Shown: positions 6,945-14,173, counted from the stretch's first letter. The stretch: DNA of 20,604 bases from CAZWSE01 sp964636575 (GCA_964636575.1 CAZWSE010000062.1:1-20604), one strand, 5' to 3'. The notes: generated by a model from the letters alone, not told the origin. Numbers and translations are program-made.

Positions 6945-7703
6945 TCAGGAAGCGTCGGCCATTTGCATCGTGTATTTGACGGGATTGCCTGTCTCGAGCA
7001 GGGTTTTGAGGCTGGAGAGGGTGCAAGACCAGCCCTCTGCCACGCCCTCTTGGCCTGCGGGGACTTTGTGGTGTTCGAGCGTCAGTTTGCAGGCCGACCC
7101 GCGCGGTTCGATGATGTAGCTGAAAGTGGACGCCTCTAGCGGGACGTCGGGGCCTGCCCAGTGGGGTTCAAAAGTGCTGTCGATCCGCGTTTTGGGGGTC
7201 AGTTTGGTTTCACTGCAGATCAGGATCGAGCTGCCGTCGTCGCCGACATAATGCAGCGCATCGCCGTCGCGGCGCACCTTGTCGGTGGCGATCACATATT
7301 GGCCCATTGTATCGGCGTTTATCAAAGCCTCCCAAAGCGCGTCTTGGGTGCAGTTGATGAAGGTTTGCATCATGAAATCAGGTTTGGTCATTGTTTCGGT
7401 CTCCAGTTGGGATTTCAGGTCGATCAGTGTGCGCGCTTGAGGCTTGGCCAGAAATGGCTCTATCCAGCGGTCGATGACCTCCTGTAGGGGCAAGGCGTTG
7501 AGGTAGTGGTATTTGAACCGTCCCACCTTGCGGGGGAGGATCAGGTTTGCGTCTTCGAGCACTTTGAGATGTTTCATGACCCCGAACCGGCTCATGTCCA
7601 GCTGCTCTTCCAGATCGGTCAGGGATTGCCCGTCTTTGCTGCGCAAACTGTCAAGCAATGCGCGGCGGGCAGGGTCGTTGAGGGCTTTGAAGATCTTATC
7701 CAT
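6945..7703 (-). CDS. ArsR-type winged-helix regulator fused to an SRPBCC (AHSA1-like) domain
   Basis: This 252-residue two-domain protein has an ArsR winged helix at residues 1 to about 95 (MDKIFKALNDPARRALLDSL, recognition-helix region MSRFGVMKHLKVLEDANLI, wing RKVGRFKYHYL). An AHSA1/SRPBCC hydrophobic-pocket domain follows from about 106 to 250 (ALWEALINADTMGQY, WAGPDVPLEASTFSYIIEP, AEGWSCTLSSLKTLLETG). No cysteine metal site of classical ArsR sensors is seen in the helix region, so a small organic ligand bound by the SRPBCC domain is the likely signal (inference). There is no Shine-Dalgarno before the ATG; a promoter at 7711-7740 places the transcript start at about the ATG. It is divergent from a hydrolase gene that it probably controls. 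Confidence 0.9.
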   Translation of the reverse strand: MDKIFKALNDPARRALLDSLRSKDGQSLTDLEEQLDMSRFGVMKHLKVLEDANLILPRKVGRFKYHYLNALPLQEVIDRWIEPFLAKPQARTLIDLKSQLETETMTKPDFMMQTFINCTQDALWEALINADTMGQYVIATDKVRRDGDALHYVGDDGSSILICSETKLTPKTRIDSTFEPHWAGPDVPLEASTFSYIIEPRGSACKLTLEHHKVPAGQEGVAEGWSCTLSSLKTLLETGNPVKYTMQMADAS

Positions 7704-7710
7704 GGAATCG

Positions 7711-7740
7711 CTTATAAGTTACTTATTAGTCACGTGACAA
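7711..7740 (-). promoter_or_regulatory. Sigma-70 promoter giving a probable leaderless mRNA
   Basis: On the minus strand, -35 TTGTCA (7740-7735) and -10 TATAAG (7716-7711) are separated by 18 bp, each matching five of six consensus bases. The expected start point is about 7703-7704, at the A of the regulator's ATG (7703). There is no ribosome-binding site. The message should therefore be leaderless or nearly so. Confidence 0.6.
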
Positions 7741-7751
7741 TAGAGTAACTT
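7716..7751. promoter_or_regulatory. Nested dyad operator in the divergent regulator/hydrolase region
   Basis: Two inverted repeats share one centre (7733/7734). The outer arms are AAGTTACT (7716-7723) and AGTAACTT (7744-7751); the inner element is the perfect palindrome GTCACGTGAC (7729-7738). The element covers the -35 to -10 stretch of the regulator promoter, so a dimeric winged-helix repressor bound here would shut its own gene and probably the divergent hydrolase gene. Confidence 0.7.
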
Positions 7752-7804
7752 GTAAAAACCTGAATTTGTGGTTTGAGTGTTCGAAACCTTTGGAGCAAAA
7801 CCCC

Positions 7805-8542
7805 GTGTCAGTTCAGTATCTTGAGACCCCACAATCGCGCCGGATTGCCTATCATCTGACCGACGGGGACGGCCCTTGCATTGTATTCCTAGGTGGCCTG
7901 AAGTCGGACATGGAGGGCACAAAGGCCCTGCATCTTGAGACCTGGGCCAAGGCCCAAGGCCGTGCTTTTCTGAGGTTTGATTATTCCGGCCATGGGACAA
8001 GCAGCGGGTCATTTGATGAAGGCTGCATTGGCGATTGGCATGAGGACACCTGTGCTGCGATTGATGCCCTGACCGATGGCCCTTTGGTGGTTGTTGGCTC
8101 GTCCATGGGGGGCTGGCAGGCTTTGCTTTTGGCCCGTGCGCGGCCCAAGCGAATTCAAGGGCTGGTCACCATCGCAGCCGCCCCTGATTTCACCGAAGAC
8201 AGCTATTGGGCGGGCTTTGATATGGCGCAGAAGGCGGCCCTGGAGGCGGCGGGCTATGTAGAGCTGCCGTCGGACTATATGGAACCCTACATTGTCACCA
8301 TGCGCATGATCGAGGATGGCCGGCAGAACCTTGTGCTGCGGGGTCCGTTGGACCTGCCGTTTCCGACGCGGTTTTTGCAAGGGACTGAGGACAGCGCTGT
8401 GACCTCTGAAACCGCTGTTCGCTTGCTGAACCACGCGACCGGCCCTGACATGCGGCTGACGCTTGTGAAAGGGTCCGATCACCGCTTTTCCGAGCCGCAT
8501 GATCTGGCGATGATCGAGACCGCTGTCATGGAGGTGTCTTGA
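7805..8542 (+). CDS. Alpha/beta hydrolase (serine esterase type)
   Basis: This 245-residue single-domain alpha/beta hydrolase has the nucleophile elbow GSSMGG (Ser100), oxyanion-region FLGGLKSDMEGTKA, the FDYSGHGTSSG strand-loop, an acidic residue in GTEDSAV (D195) and the catalytic His in KGSDHRF (H225). It resembles bacterial relatives of ABHD10-type acyl esterases/thioesterases; the substrate is unknown. GTG 7805 is preferred over an upstream TTG (7766) because GGAG lies 9 nt before it and the fold starts directly after. It is divergent from the ArsR-SRPBCC regulator across the nested dyad, and its stop codon abuts the ATG of the VOC gene. Confidence 0.88.
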   Translation: MSVQYLETPQSRRIAYHLTDGDGPCIVFLGGLKSDMEGTKALHLETWAKAQGRAFLRFDYSGHGTSSGSFDEGCIGDWHEDTCAAIDALTDGPLVVVGSSMGGWQALLLARARPKRIQGLVTIAAAPDFTEDSYWAGFDMAQKAALEAAGYVELPSDYMEPYIVTMRMIEDGRQNLVLRGPLDLPFPTRFLQGTEDSAVTSETAVRLLNHATGPDMRLTLVKGSDHRFSEPHDLAMIETAVMEVS

Positions 8543-8962
8543 ATGGACCAACGGATTAGTTTGATCACCCTTGGGGTGCGTGATGCCGATTCTGTCGCCG
8601 CGTTTTATGATGCGATGGGCTGGACCCGTGTTGAAACCGAAGATGGCATTATCGCTTATGATCTGATCGGGCAGACTTTGGGGCTTTATCCGCTGGACAA
8701 GCTGGCCGAGGATTTGGGCTTGCCCGTTGCAAGTCTCGGGCATGGTGCGATGACTTTGGGGTATAACTGCCGGTCGCGCGAAGATGTGGATGCTGCGATG
8801 CTACGTGCTGCCATGTCGGGCGGCGAGGTCATCAAGGAGCCGCAAGAGGTGTTTTGGGGCGGCTATCACGGCTATTTCCGCGATCCTGAAGGGCACATCT
8901 GGGAAGTCGCGCACAATCCGTTTTCGCCGTTGTCCGATGCGGGTGAGTTTCGCTGGAACGGG
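8543..8962 (+). CDS. VOC (glyoxalase/bleomycin-resistance) family protein, cut by assembly gap
   Basis: 140 residues are visible. The N-terminal half (ISLITLGVRDADSVAAFYDAMGWTRVE) and the C-terminal half with GYHGYFRDPEGHIWEVAHNP form the paired beta-alpha-beta-beta-beta VOC fold, and the Glu of IWEV is the usual metal-ligand position. The specific reaction is unknown. It starts immediately after the hydrolase stop, so the two are probably co-translated. The 55 bases before the N run recur exactly after it (9063-9117). Collapsing that duplication gives a clean finish, WNG + FKPSE + TGA, with the stop at 9133-9135, for an intact 145-residue protein. Reading straight through the gap changes frame and makes a false fusion. 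Confidence 0.9.
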
Positions 8963-9117
8963 NNNNNNNNNNNNNNNNNNNNNNNNNNNNNNNNNNNNNN
9001 NNNNNNNNNNNNNNNNNNNNNNNNNNNNNNNNNNNNNNNNNNNNNNNNNNNNNNNNNNNNNNCGCGCACAATCCGTTTTCGCCGTTGTCCGATGCGGGTG
9101 AGTTTCGCTGGAACGGG
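8908..9117. other. 100-N assembly gap flanked by identical 55-bp ends
   Basis: Bases 8908-8962 and 9063-9117 are identical over 55 bp and flank exactly 100 N (8963-9062). Two contig ends sharing a k-mer-sized overlap were joined with a default-length gap instead of being merged. Removing one copy and the Ns restores the VOC reading frame and its stop codon. The duplication is therefore not a biological repeat. Confidence 0.9.
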
Positions 9118-9127
9118 TTTAAACCAA

Positions 9128-9340
9128 GTGAATGAAACGGAACGAGATAGAGAGTTTGTCCGGAGATTGTGGGCATGTGTCGCTGCGATTGTTCTCCCTG
9201 TTATTGCTTACTTACTATTGCGAGGTAACATTTTTTCCGGCTGGCAAATTGAAGAGCATCGAATAGCGCTGGGATTGTGGGGCATATTGATTGGGGTTTT
9301 TGCCACCAGATTGCACTGGTTTACGCGTTCGAAATTCTGA
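9128..9340 (+). CDS. Putative small membrane protein, function unknown
   Basis: This is a 70-residue frame from GTG 9128 to TGA 9340. It has two hydrophobic segments: LWACVAAIVLPVIAYLLL (about 14-31) and IALGLWGILIGVFA (about 44-57). A charged N-terminus (NETERDREFVRR) precedes the first and a basic C-terminus (RLHWFTRSKF) follows the second, consistent with a two-helix inner-membrane protein. The GTG overlaps the restored VOC stop (GTGAATGA), suggesting translational coupling. There is only a weak upstream GGAACGGG. I recognise no family. The position just past the assembly gap means its 5' end deserves caution. Confidence 0.5.
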   Translation: MNETERDREFVRRLWACVAAIVLPVIAYLLLRGNIFSGWQIEEHRIALGLWGILIGVFATRLHWFTRSKF

Positions 9341-9362
9341 CTTGGCAAAAAAGGATGGTACT

Positions 9363-9995
9363 ATGAGACGCCCCCAAAGCATGTGGAGCCTTGAGACGTT
9401 GGGGCGCGTGCGCCTGTCCAAGCACTTCTACATGCGCGAGTTTCTTTATTCCGAGATTGGCAATTTTCATGGGGTTCAAAACATCCCCGACGATCCTGAC
9501 TTGGCGATCAAGAACGGGCGAATGCTGTGCGAGATGTTGCTTGATCCGTTGCAAGAAACCTTCGGGCGGATTGCGATCCGGTCAGGGTATCGGTCGCGGG
9601 AATTGAACGCTTTTGGCAATGACAACAAGCTGAACTGCGCCCGCAATGACAACCCGATGGAGTGTCATATCTGGGATTGGGCCGATGGAGACCGCGCGAT
9701 TGCGGGCACGTCGCTGTTTATCCCGTGGTTCACGGATCAGTACGAGGCAGGCCGCGACTGGCGCGATCTGGCGTGGTGGATGCACGATCATTTGCCCTAT
9801 TCCGCGATCTGGTTTTTCCCGAAGCTCTGTGCGTTTAATCTGGATTGGCGGCCTGTGCCTTTGCGGACTATTTCGAGTTATGTGGCGCCTAAGGGGATGT
9901 TGTTGAGGGCAGGGGATGAGCCTGCGGAGAAGTTGGAGGAGAGGCAGGCGCGGTATGCGGATTTTCCGAAGTTTCGGGGGATTGTGGGGGCTTAG
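9363..9995 (+). CDS. Peptidase M15-like domain protein, possibly catalytically altered
   Basis: This 210-residue protein has an N-terminal region close to M15 D,D-peptidase-like proteins (LSKHFYMREFLYSE..., then MLLDPLQETFG, IAIRSGYRSRELNAFG). The expected zinc-site segment 'HxxGxAxD' is seen as HIWDWAD (H102...D108), one residue shorter. The terminal 'hHhDxR' motif appears as FNLDWR, with Asn159 where the third ligand His is expected. The family relation is therefore likely but peptidase activity is doubtful. There is no signal peptide. ATG 9363 was chosen because AAGGA lies about 9 nt upstream. Neighbours give no pathway hint, and nothing around it looks like phage. Confidence 0.65.
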   Translation: MRRPQSMWSLETLGRVRLSKHFYMREFLYSEIGNFHGVQNIPDDPDLAIKNGRMLCEMLLDPLQETFGRIAIRSGYRSRELNAFGNDNKLNCARNDNPMECHIWDWADGDRAIAGTSLFIPWFTDQYEAGRDWRDLAWWMHDHLPYSAIWFFPKLCAFNLDWRPVPLRTISSYVAPKGMLLRAGDEPAEKLEERQARYADFPKFRGIVGA

Positions 9996-10036
9996 GTGAA
10001 TTGCCCACACACCTTTGCCAGATCTTTGATTTGGCA

Positions 10037-10076
10037 GCGCCCGATCCTCCCCCATGGGGAGGGCGCAAAATCGCCC
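10037..10076. repeat. GC-rich alternative hairpins between the M15-like gene and a hydrolase gene
   Basis: CTCCCC (10047-10052) pairs with GGGGAG (10056-10061) around a 3-nt loop, extended outside by GCGC/GCGC (10037-10040, 10063-10066). A competing hairpin uses GGGCG (10061-10065) and CGCCC (10072-10076). It could end the upstream transcript or be one copy of a dispersed palindromic repeat; no T-run follows. Confidence 0.35.
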
Positions 10077-10163
10077 ACCCTTCGGCTCTGGCGCGGAATT
10101 TTACCTTGTACCTTTCGCGGCAGATCGGCAAAACGCGGCTGTTGTTAAAAGGAACACCCCTTC

Positions 10164-10874
10164 ATGGCCGACCCAATTGTTTTTCTGCCCGGCCTGATGT
10201 GCGATGCGCGGCTGTTTGCGCCGCAGGTGACGGCCTTTTCGCGTGAAACAACTGTCATCAATGCCCCTTTGACCAAGGGTGAGCGGATTGAAGAGATTGC
10301 CAGCCATGTGTTGTCGCAACTGCCGCCCAAGTTTGCGCTGGCGGGGTTGTCGATGGGGGGCATTGTGGCGATGGAGATGCTGCGCCGTGCGCCGGAGCGG
10401 ATCACGCGGCTGGCCTTGATGGACACCAACCCTTTGTCTGAAACGCCCGAGGTTGCCTCGGCCCGCGAACCCCAGATCGTGCGGGCACGGGCAGGGCGCA
10501 TGGAAGAGGTCATTCGCGACGAGATGAAGCCCAACTATCTGGCCCCCGGTCCGGGTCGTGCCGATGTGATGGCTGTGGTCATGGAGATGGCCCGCGCCTT
10601 GGGGCCGGATGTGTTTGTGCGCCAGTCCCGTGCCTTGCAACGCCGCAAGGACCAGCAGGCGACCCTGTCAAAGTGCAACGTGCCCACGCTGATTTTATGT
10701 GGTGCTCACGACAAACTGTGCCCTGTGCGCCGTCACCGGTTTATGGCGGATCTGATCCCCGATGCGAAACTGGTGGTGCTGGAGGATGCGGGCCATTTGC
10801 CGACGCTGGAACAGCCAGAGGCCACCACCCAAGCCCTGAGGGACTGGATGGGGTTGCCTTATCCCTTGACGTAA
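10164..10874 (+). CDS. Alpha/beta hydrolase
   Basis: This 236-residue alpha/beta hydrolase has an intact catalytic triad: Ser63 in GLSMGG, Asp183 in CGAHDKLCP and His211 in DAGHLPTLEQP. The early VFLPGLMCDARLF supplies the oxyanion hole. The overall pattern resembles small carboxylesterases and BioH/MenH-like hydrolases; the substrate cannot be set from sequence. AAAGGAA lies about 10 nt before the ATG. Its stop is four bases from the stop of the convergent phaZ gene. Proximity to the PHA genes suggests, but does not show, a role with hydroxyacyl esters. Confidence 0.85.
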   Translation: MADPIVFLPGLMCDARLFAPQVTAFSRETTVINAPLTKGERIEEIASHVLSQLPPKFALAGLSMGGIVAMEMLRRAPERITRLALMDTNPLSETPEVASAREPQIVRARAGRMEEVIRDEMKPNYLAPGPGRADVMAVVMEMARALGPDVFVRQSRALQRRKDQQATLSKCNVPTLILCGAHDKLCPVRRHRFMADLIPDAKLVVLEDAGHLPTLEQPEATTQALRDWMGLPYPLT

Positions 10875-10878
10875 AAGC

Positions 10879-12171
10879 TTATTTGGCTGCGTTTTTGTTC
10901 GCGGGCTTGCGGCGTGGCTTGGCTTTGGCGGCTTTTGGTGCGGCTGCATTGGCGTCGATGAATTCGAGCACCAAAGGCCGGATGTTATTGCGCCAGCTTT
11001 TGCCTGCGAAGATGCCGTAGTGGCCTGCACCCGGCTCAACATGGCTTGCCTTTTTGCTGTCAGGCAGGCTGGTGCACAGATCAAGAGCGGCGATACACTG
11101 GCCCGGGGCCGAAATGTCATCGTTGGCCCCTTCGACGGTTTTGACGGCCACGGTTGTGATCTTGCCCATGTCCACCTTTTTGCCGTTCACGGTGAACTGG
11201 TTCTTGGCGATTTCACCGTTCTTGAAGATGCGTTCGACCGTGGAGAGGTAAAATTCAGCTGGCATGTCCATCACAGCCAGATATTCGTCATAGAACTTGT
11301 TGTGATGATCGTGGTCCGACGCCGTTCCGCGCGCGACGTTCTGGATTTGGTCGGTGAAGGCTTTGGTATGCTTTTCGCCGTTCATCGACATGAAAGACGC
11401 AAGCTGCAAGAGACCTGGATAGACCAAACGCCCGACGCCCGGGTATTTGAAGCCCACGCGTTGGCACATCATGGCCTGCAACTGGCCCATGGTCATGCGG
11501 TGGCCGAAATCTGTCACTTCGGTCGGGTTCGCATCGGGATCAATCGGTCCGCCGATCAGCGTCAGAGACCGCGGCTGTGCTTTGGGGTCTTCTTCGGCCA
11601 GATAGGCGGTGGCTGCCAAAGTCAGCGGGGCAGGTTGGCACACGGCCACAACATGTGTGTCCGGCCCGAGGTGGCGCATGTAGTCCACCAGATGCAATGT
11701 ATAGTCTTCGACGTCGAACTTGCCTGCGCTGACAGGAATGTCGCGGGCGTTGTGCCAATCGGTCACGTAAAGTTCTGTATCGGGCAGAAGCGAAATCACG
11801 GTTGAGCGCAGCAGGGTCGCATAGTGGCCTGACATGGGCGCCACCAGCAGCACCTTGCGGCGCTTTTCGGTGCGGCCTTGAACACGGAAATGGATCAAAT
11901 CGCCAAACGGGCCTTCGATCTCTTTTTCGATGGTCACCAGCCTATCTTGGCCTTTGGCACCCACGAAAGGCGGGATGTTCCAATCCGGTTTGACGACCAT
12001 GCGCTGGAACGTGCGTTCCGTCACCTCGCCCCAAGCGCGCATCATATCCATTGCCGGGTTCGGAAACATCGACATCGCCGGATAGGAGGCCATTGCCGCA
12101 GCCGAGGCGCCCATCCACTGGTTGGTGTTGCGGATCGTGTCCATCAAGTCGTACATTGCCATATAACGCAT
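10879..12171 (-). CDS. phaZ: Intracellular polyhydroxyalkanoate depolymerase
   Basis: This 430-residue enzyme hydrolyses stored PHA inside the cell. It has no signal peptide. The alpha/beta-hydrolase core carries a cysteine nucleophile in VCQPA (C178) instead of the Ser lipase box, as in PhaZ1-type depolymerases, with Asp at 351/352 (GANDDISAPGQ) and His384 (PGAGHYGIFAG). The start is set at ATG 12171 (MRYMAMYDLM) because GGAG lies 6 nt upstream; an in-frame TTG at 12183 would place that site inside the gene. The C-terminus ends in a Lys/Ala/Pro-rich tail of about 22 residues (PKAAKAKPRRKPANKNAAK), which could contact DNA or granules. It is divergent from phaC. Confidence 0.95.
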   Translation of the reverse strand: MRYMAMYDLMDTIRNTNQWMGASAAAMASYPAMSMFPNPAMDMMRAWGEVTERTFQRMVVKPDWNIPPFVGAKGQDRLVTIEKEIEGPFGDLIHFRVQGRTEKRRKVLLVAPMSGHYATLLRSTVISLLPDTELYVTDWHNARDIPVSAGKFDVEDYTLHLVDYMRHLGPDTHVVAVCQPAPLTLAATAYLAEEDPKAQPRSLTLIGGPIDPDANPTEVTDFGHRMTMGQLQAMMCQRVGFKYPGVGRLVYPGLLQLASFMSMNGEKHTKAFTDQIQNVARGTASDHDHHNKFYDEYLAVMDMPAEFYLSTVERIFKNGEIAKNQFTVNGKKVDMGKITTVAVKTVEGANDDISAPGQCIAALDLCTSLPDSKKASHVEPGAGHYGIFAGKSWRNNIRPLVLEFIDANAAAPKAAKAKPRRKPANKNAAK

Positions 12172-12221
12172 CGGGGTCTCCAAATTGATCGGTGTCCGCG
12201 TAATCCGGACGTTTCGTCGCT

Positions 12222-12259
12222 TTGCTCTCCCAACGCTGCAACATTATTCTGCACCTGCA
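12222..12259 (+). promoter_or_regulatory. phaC promoter candidate with three CTGCA elements
   Basis: TTGCTC (12222-12227) and TATTCT (12245-12250) are spaced by 17 bp, about 30 bp before the phaC start; both match consensus only partly. CTGCA occurs at 12236-12240, 12249-12253 and 12255-12259, in the spacer and over or just after the -10. These resemble half-sites of the PhaR boxes found before phaP. The region is shared with divergent phaZ. Confidence 0.4.
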
Positions 12260-12280
12260 CGGTAGGGGGGATTCGTTAAG

Positions 12281-14110
12281 ATGACAACAAGTGTTGAGGA
12301 CGGTGGCGGTGATTTGGGTACATCTGGTGCACAAACACTTGATCAGTTGAACGACAATCTCAGTCAAATTGAGGAATTGTCGAAGCGTTTGATCGCTGCC
12401 ATGGGTCGCAAGCCGCAACACGAAGCCGCCCTTGATGGCCCGAATCAAGAGCTTTTTTCCAATGCTTTGACCAGTTATTGGAATGAGGCGATCAACAACC
12501 CTGCCAAGATTTTCGAGCATCAAGTGTCCTATTGGGCCGACACGGTGAAGCATTTTCTTGAAGCCCAGCAAGCCTTGGCCAAGGGCACCCTTGAGGCCCC
12601 AAAGGATGCCGGCCCCAAAGACCGCCGCTTTGCCAATCCGTTGTGGCAGACCCACCCCTATTTCAACTTCATCAAGCAGCAGTACCAGATCAACGCCGCC
12701 GCCATTCAGCAGGCTGTCGAGGATGTGGACGATCTTGATGGCACCGAAAAGACGCGTCTGACCTACTTTTCGCGGCAGATCATCGACATGCTGTCCCCGA
12801 CCAATTTTCTGGCCACCAATCCTGATGCCTTGGAAAAGGCGGTCGCAACCGAAGGCAAATCACTGGTTCAAGGGCTTGAGAACCTTGTTGCCGATCTTGA
12901 GGCCAATAACGGTGAAATGGTTGTCAGACTGGCCGATGAGAGCGCTTTTGACATCGGGACCAATATCGCCACAGCCCCGGGCAAGGTCGTGTACCGCAAC
13001 CGGATGATGGAGCTTATTCAGTTTTCTCCGACCACGAAAACGGTGCATGAAACCCCGCTGATCGTCTTTCCGCCTTGGATCAACAAATACTACATTCTGG
13101 ATCTGAAGCCCCAGAACAGTCTGATCCGTTGGATCACCGATCAAGGCTATACCTTGTTTATTGTGTCCTGGATCAATCCTGATGCCACCTATGCAGAGGT
13201 CGGCATGGAGGACTACATCGAGGACGGCTATCTGGAGGCCATAAAAGAGGTCAAATCCATCTGCGGTGTCGAGCAGGTCAATGCCGTTGGCTATTGTATT
13301 GCGGGCACGACCCTGTCCATGACCCTGTCGTTGATGAAGCAGCGCGGCGACAATTCGGTGAAATCCGCCACCTTCTTCACCGCTTTGACCGATTTTTCCG
13401 ATCAGGGCGAGTTCATGCCCTTCTTGCAAAACGATTTCATCGACGGGATCGAGGCTGAATGTGACACCAAGGGCGTGTTGCAATCTATGATCATGGCGCG
13501 GACCTTTAGCTTTCTGCGCTCAAACGATCTGATTTATACGCCTGCGATCAAAAGCTATATGATGGGGGAGTCCCCGCCTGCCTTTGATCTGCTGTTTTGG
13601 AACGGGGACGGGGCCAACCTGCCGGCCAAGATGGCTGTCGATTACCTGCGGAAGCTGTGTCAGGACAATAAGTTTGCCGATGGTGGCATCGATCTAATGG
13701 GTACAACCTTGAAGCTGGAAGAGGTCGACATTCCGCTGTGTTCTGTTGCCTGCGAGACGGATCACATCGCCCCGTGGAAGAATTGCTATCGCGGCGTTCA
13801 GCAGATGGGGTCAAAGGACAAGACCTTTATCATGACCCAATCGGGTCATATCGCTGGGATCGTGAACCCGCCCAGCAAGAACAAGTACGGACATTATACC
13901 AACACTGATCTGGGTTTGGGCGTAGAGGACTGGCTGGAAGGTGCTGATTTCCACGAAGGGTCGTGGTGGCCGCGCTGGGAAAGCTGGCTGAAAGAGCGGT
14001 CTGGCAAGCAAATTAAGGCCAGAAAGCCGGGTGATTCCAAGCATCCTGTTCTGGGGGATGCCCCCGGCAGCTATGTCATGATCAAGGCAACTGACTGTAA
14101 AACAAAGTAA
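12281..14110 (+). CDS. phaC: Class I poly(3-hydroxyalkanoate) synthase
   Basis: This 609-residue enzyme polymerises (R)-3-hydroxyacyl-CoA into PHA at the granule surface. It has an N-terminal PhaC domain (about 60-230) and a C-terminal alpha/beta-hydrolase core with the lipase-like box GYCIAG (Cys339), catalytic Asp494 (ETDHIAP) and His523 (QSGHIAG). The conserved FPPWINKYYILDL and SWINPD segments are present. The length and the lack of a neighbouring phaE indicate class I. A purine-rich GGGGGGA lies about 10 nt before the ATG. It is followed by phaP and phaR on the same strand and is divergent from phaZ, so synthesis and breakdown genes share about 110 bp of control DNA. Confidence 0.97.
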   Translation: MTTSVEDGGGDLGTSGAQTLDQLNDNLSQIEELSKRLIAAMGRKPQHEAALDGPNQELFSNALTSYWNEAINNPAKIFEHQVSYWADTVKHFLEAQQALAKGTLEAPKDAGPKDRRFANPLWQTHPYFNFIKQQYQINAAAIQQAVEDVDDLDGTEKTRLTYFSRQIIDMLSPTNFLATNPDALEKAVATEGKSLVQGLENLVADLEANNGEMVVRLADESAFDIGTNIATAPGKVVYRNRMMELIQFSPTTKTVHETPLIVFPPWINKYYILDLKPQNSLIRWITDQGYTLFIVSWINPDATYAEVGMEDYIEDGYLEAIKEVKSICGVEQVNAVGYCIAGTTLSMTLSLMKQRGDNSVKSATFFTALTDFSDQGEFMPFLQNDFIDGIEAECDTKGVLQSMIMARTFSFLRSNDLIYTPAIKSYMMGESPPAFDLLFWNGDGANLPAKMAVDYLRKLCQDNKFADGGIDLMGTTLKLEEVDIPLCSVACETDHIAPWKNCYRGVQQMGSKDKTFIMTQSGHIAGIVNPPSKNKYGHYTNTDLGLGVEDWLEGADFHEGSWWPRWESWLKERSGKQIKARKPGDSKHPVLGDAPGSYVMIKATDCKTK

Positions 14111-14134
14111 ATTTCCGTTGTTTCCATTTTTATG

Positions 14135-14173
14135 CTGCAATGCAGAAAAAATACTTGCAATGCCGCAATGCAG
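14135..14173. promoter_or_regulatory. Two PhaR-type operator boxes upstream of phaP
   Basis: CTGCAATGCAG (14135-14145) is a perfect CTGC-N3-GCAG dyad. CCGCAATGCAG (14163-14173) is a one-base variant 28 bp downstream. CTGC-N3-GCAG is, to my recollection, the site reported for PhaR of Rhodobacter sphaeroides. The first box lies just upstream of the predicted -35 and the second inside the spacer, where a bound repressor would block RNA polymerase. Confidence 0.75.

Noticed and set aside
8908..9117. Biological direct repeat or insertion-site duplication
   Set aside because: The copies are identical, end exactly at the Ns and have a typical assembler k-mer length; collapsing them restores a gene.
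8543..9340. Single 265-codon protein reading through the N run
   Set aside because: The frame shifts relative to the true VOC end because of the duplicated 55-mer and 100 N; it fuses two unrelated products.
9363..9995. Phage endolysin or prophage remnant
   Set aside because: The M15-like protein has no phage neighbours (no holin, tail, integrase or attachment-site repeats), and base composition matches the surroundings.
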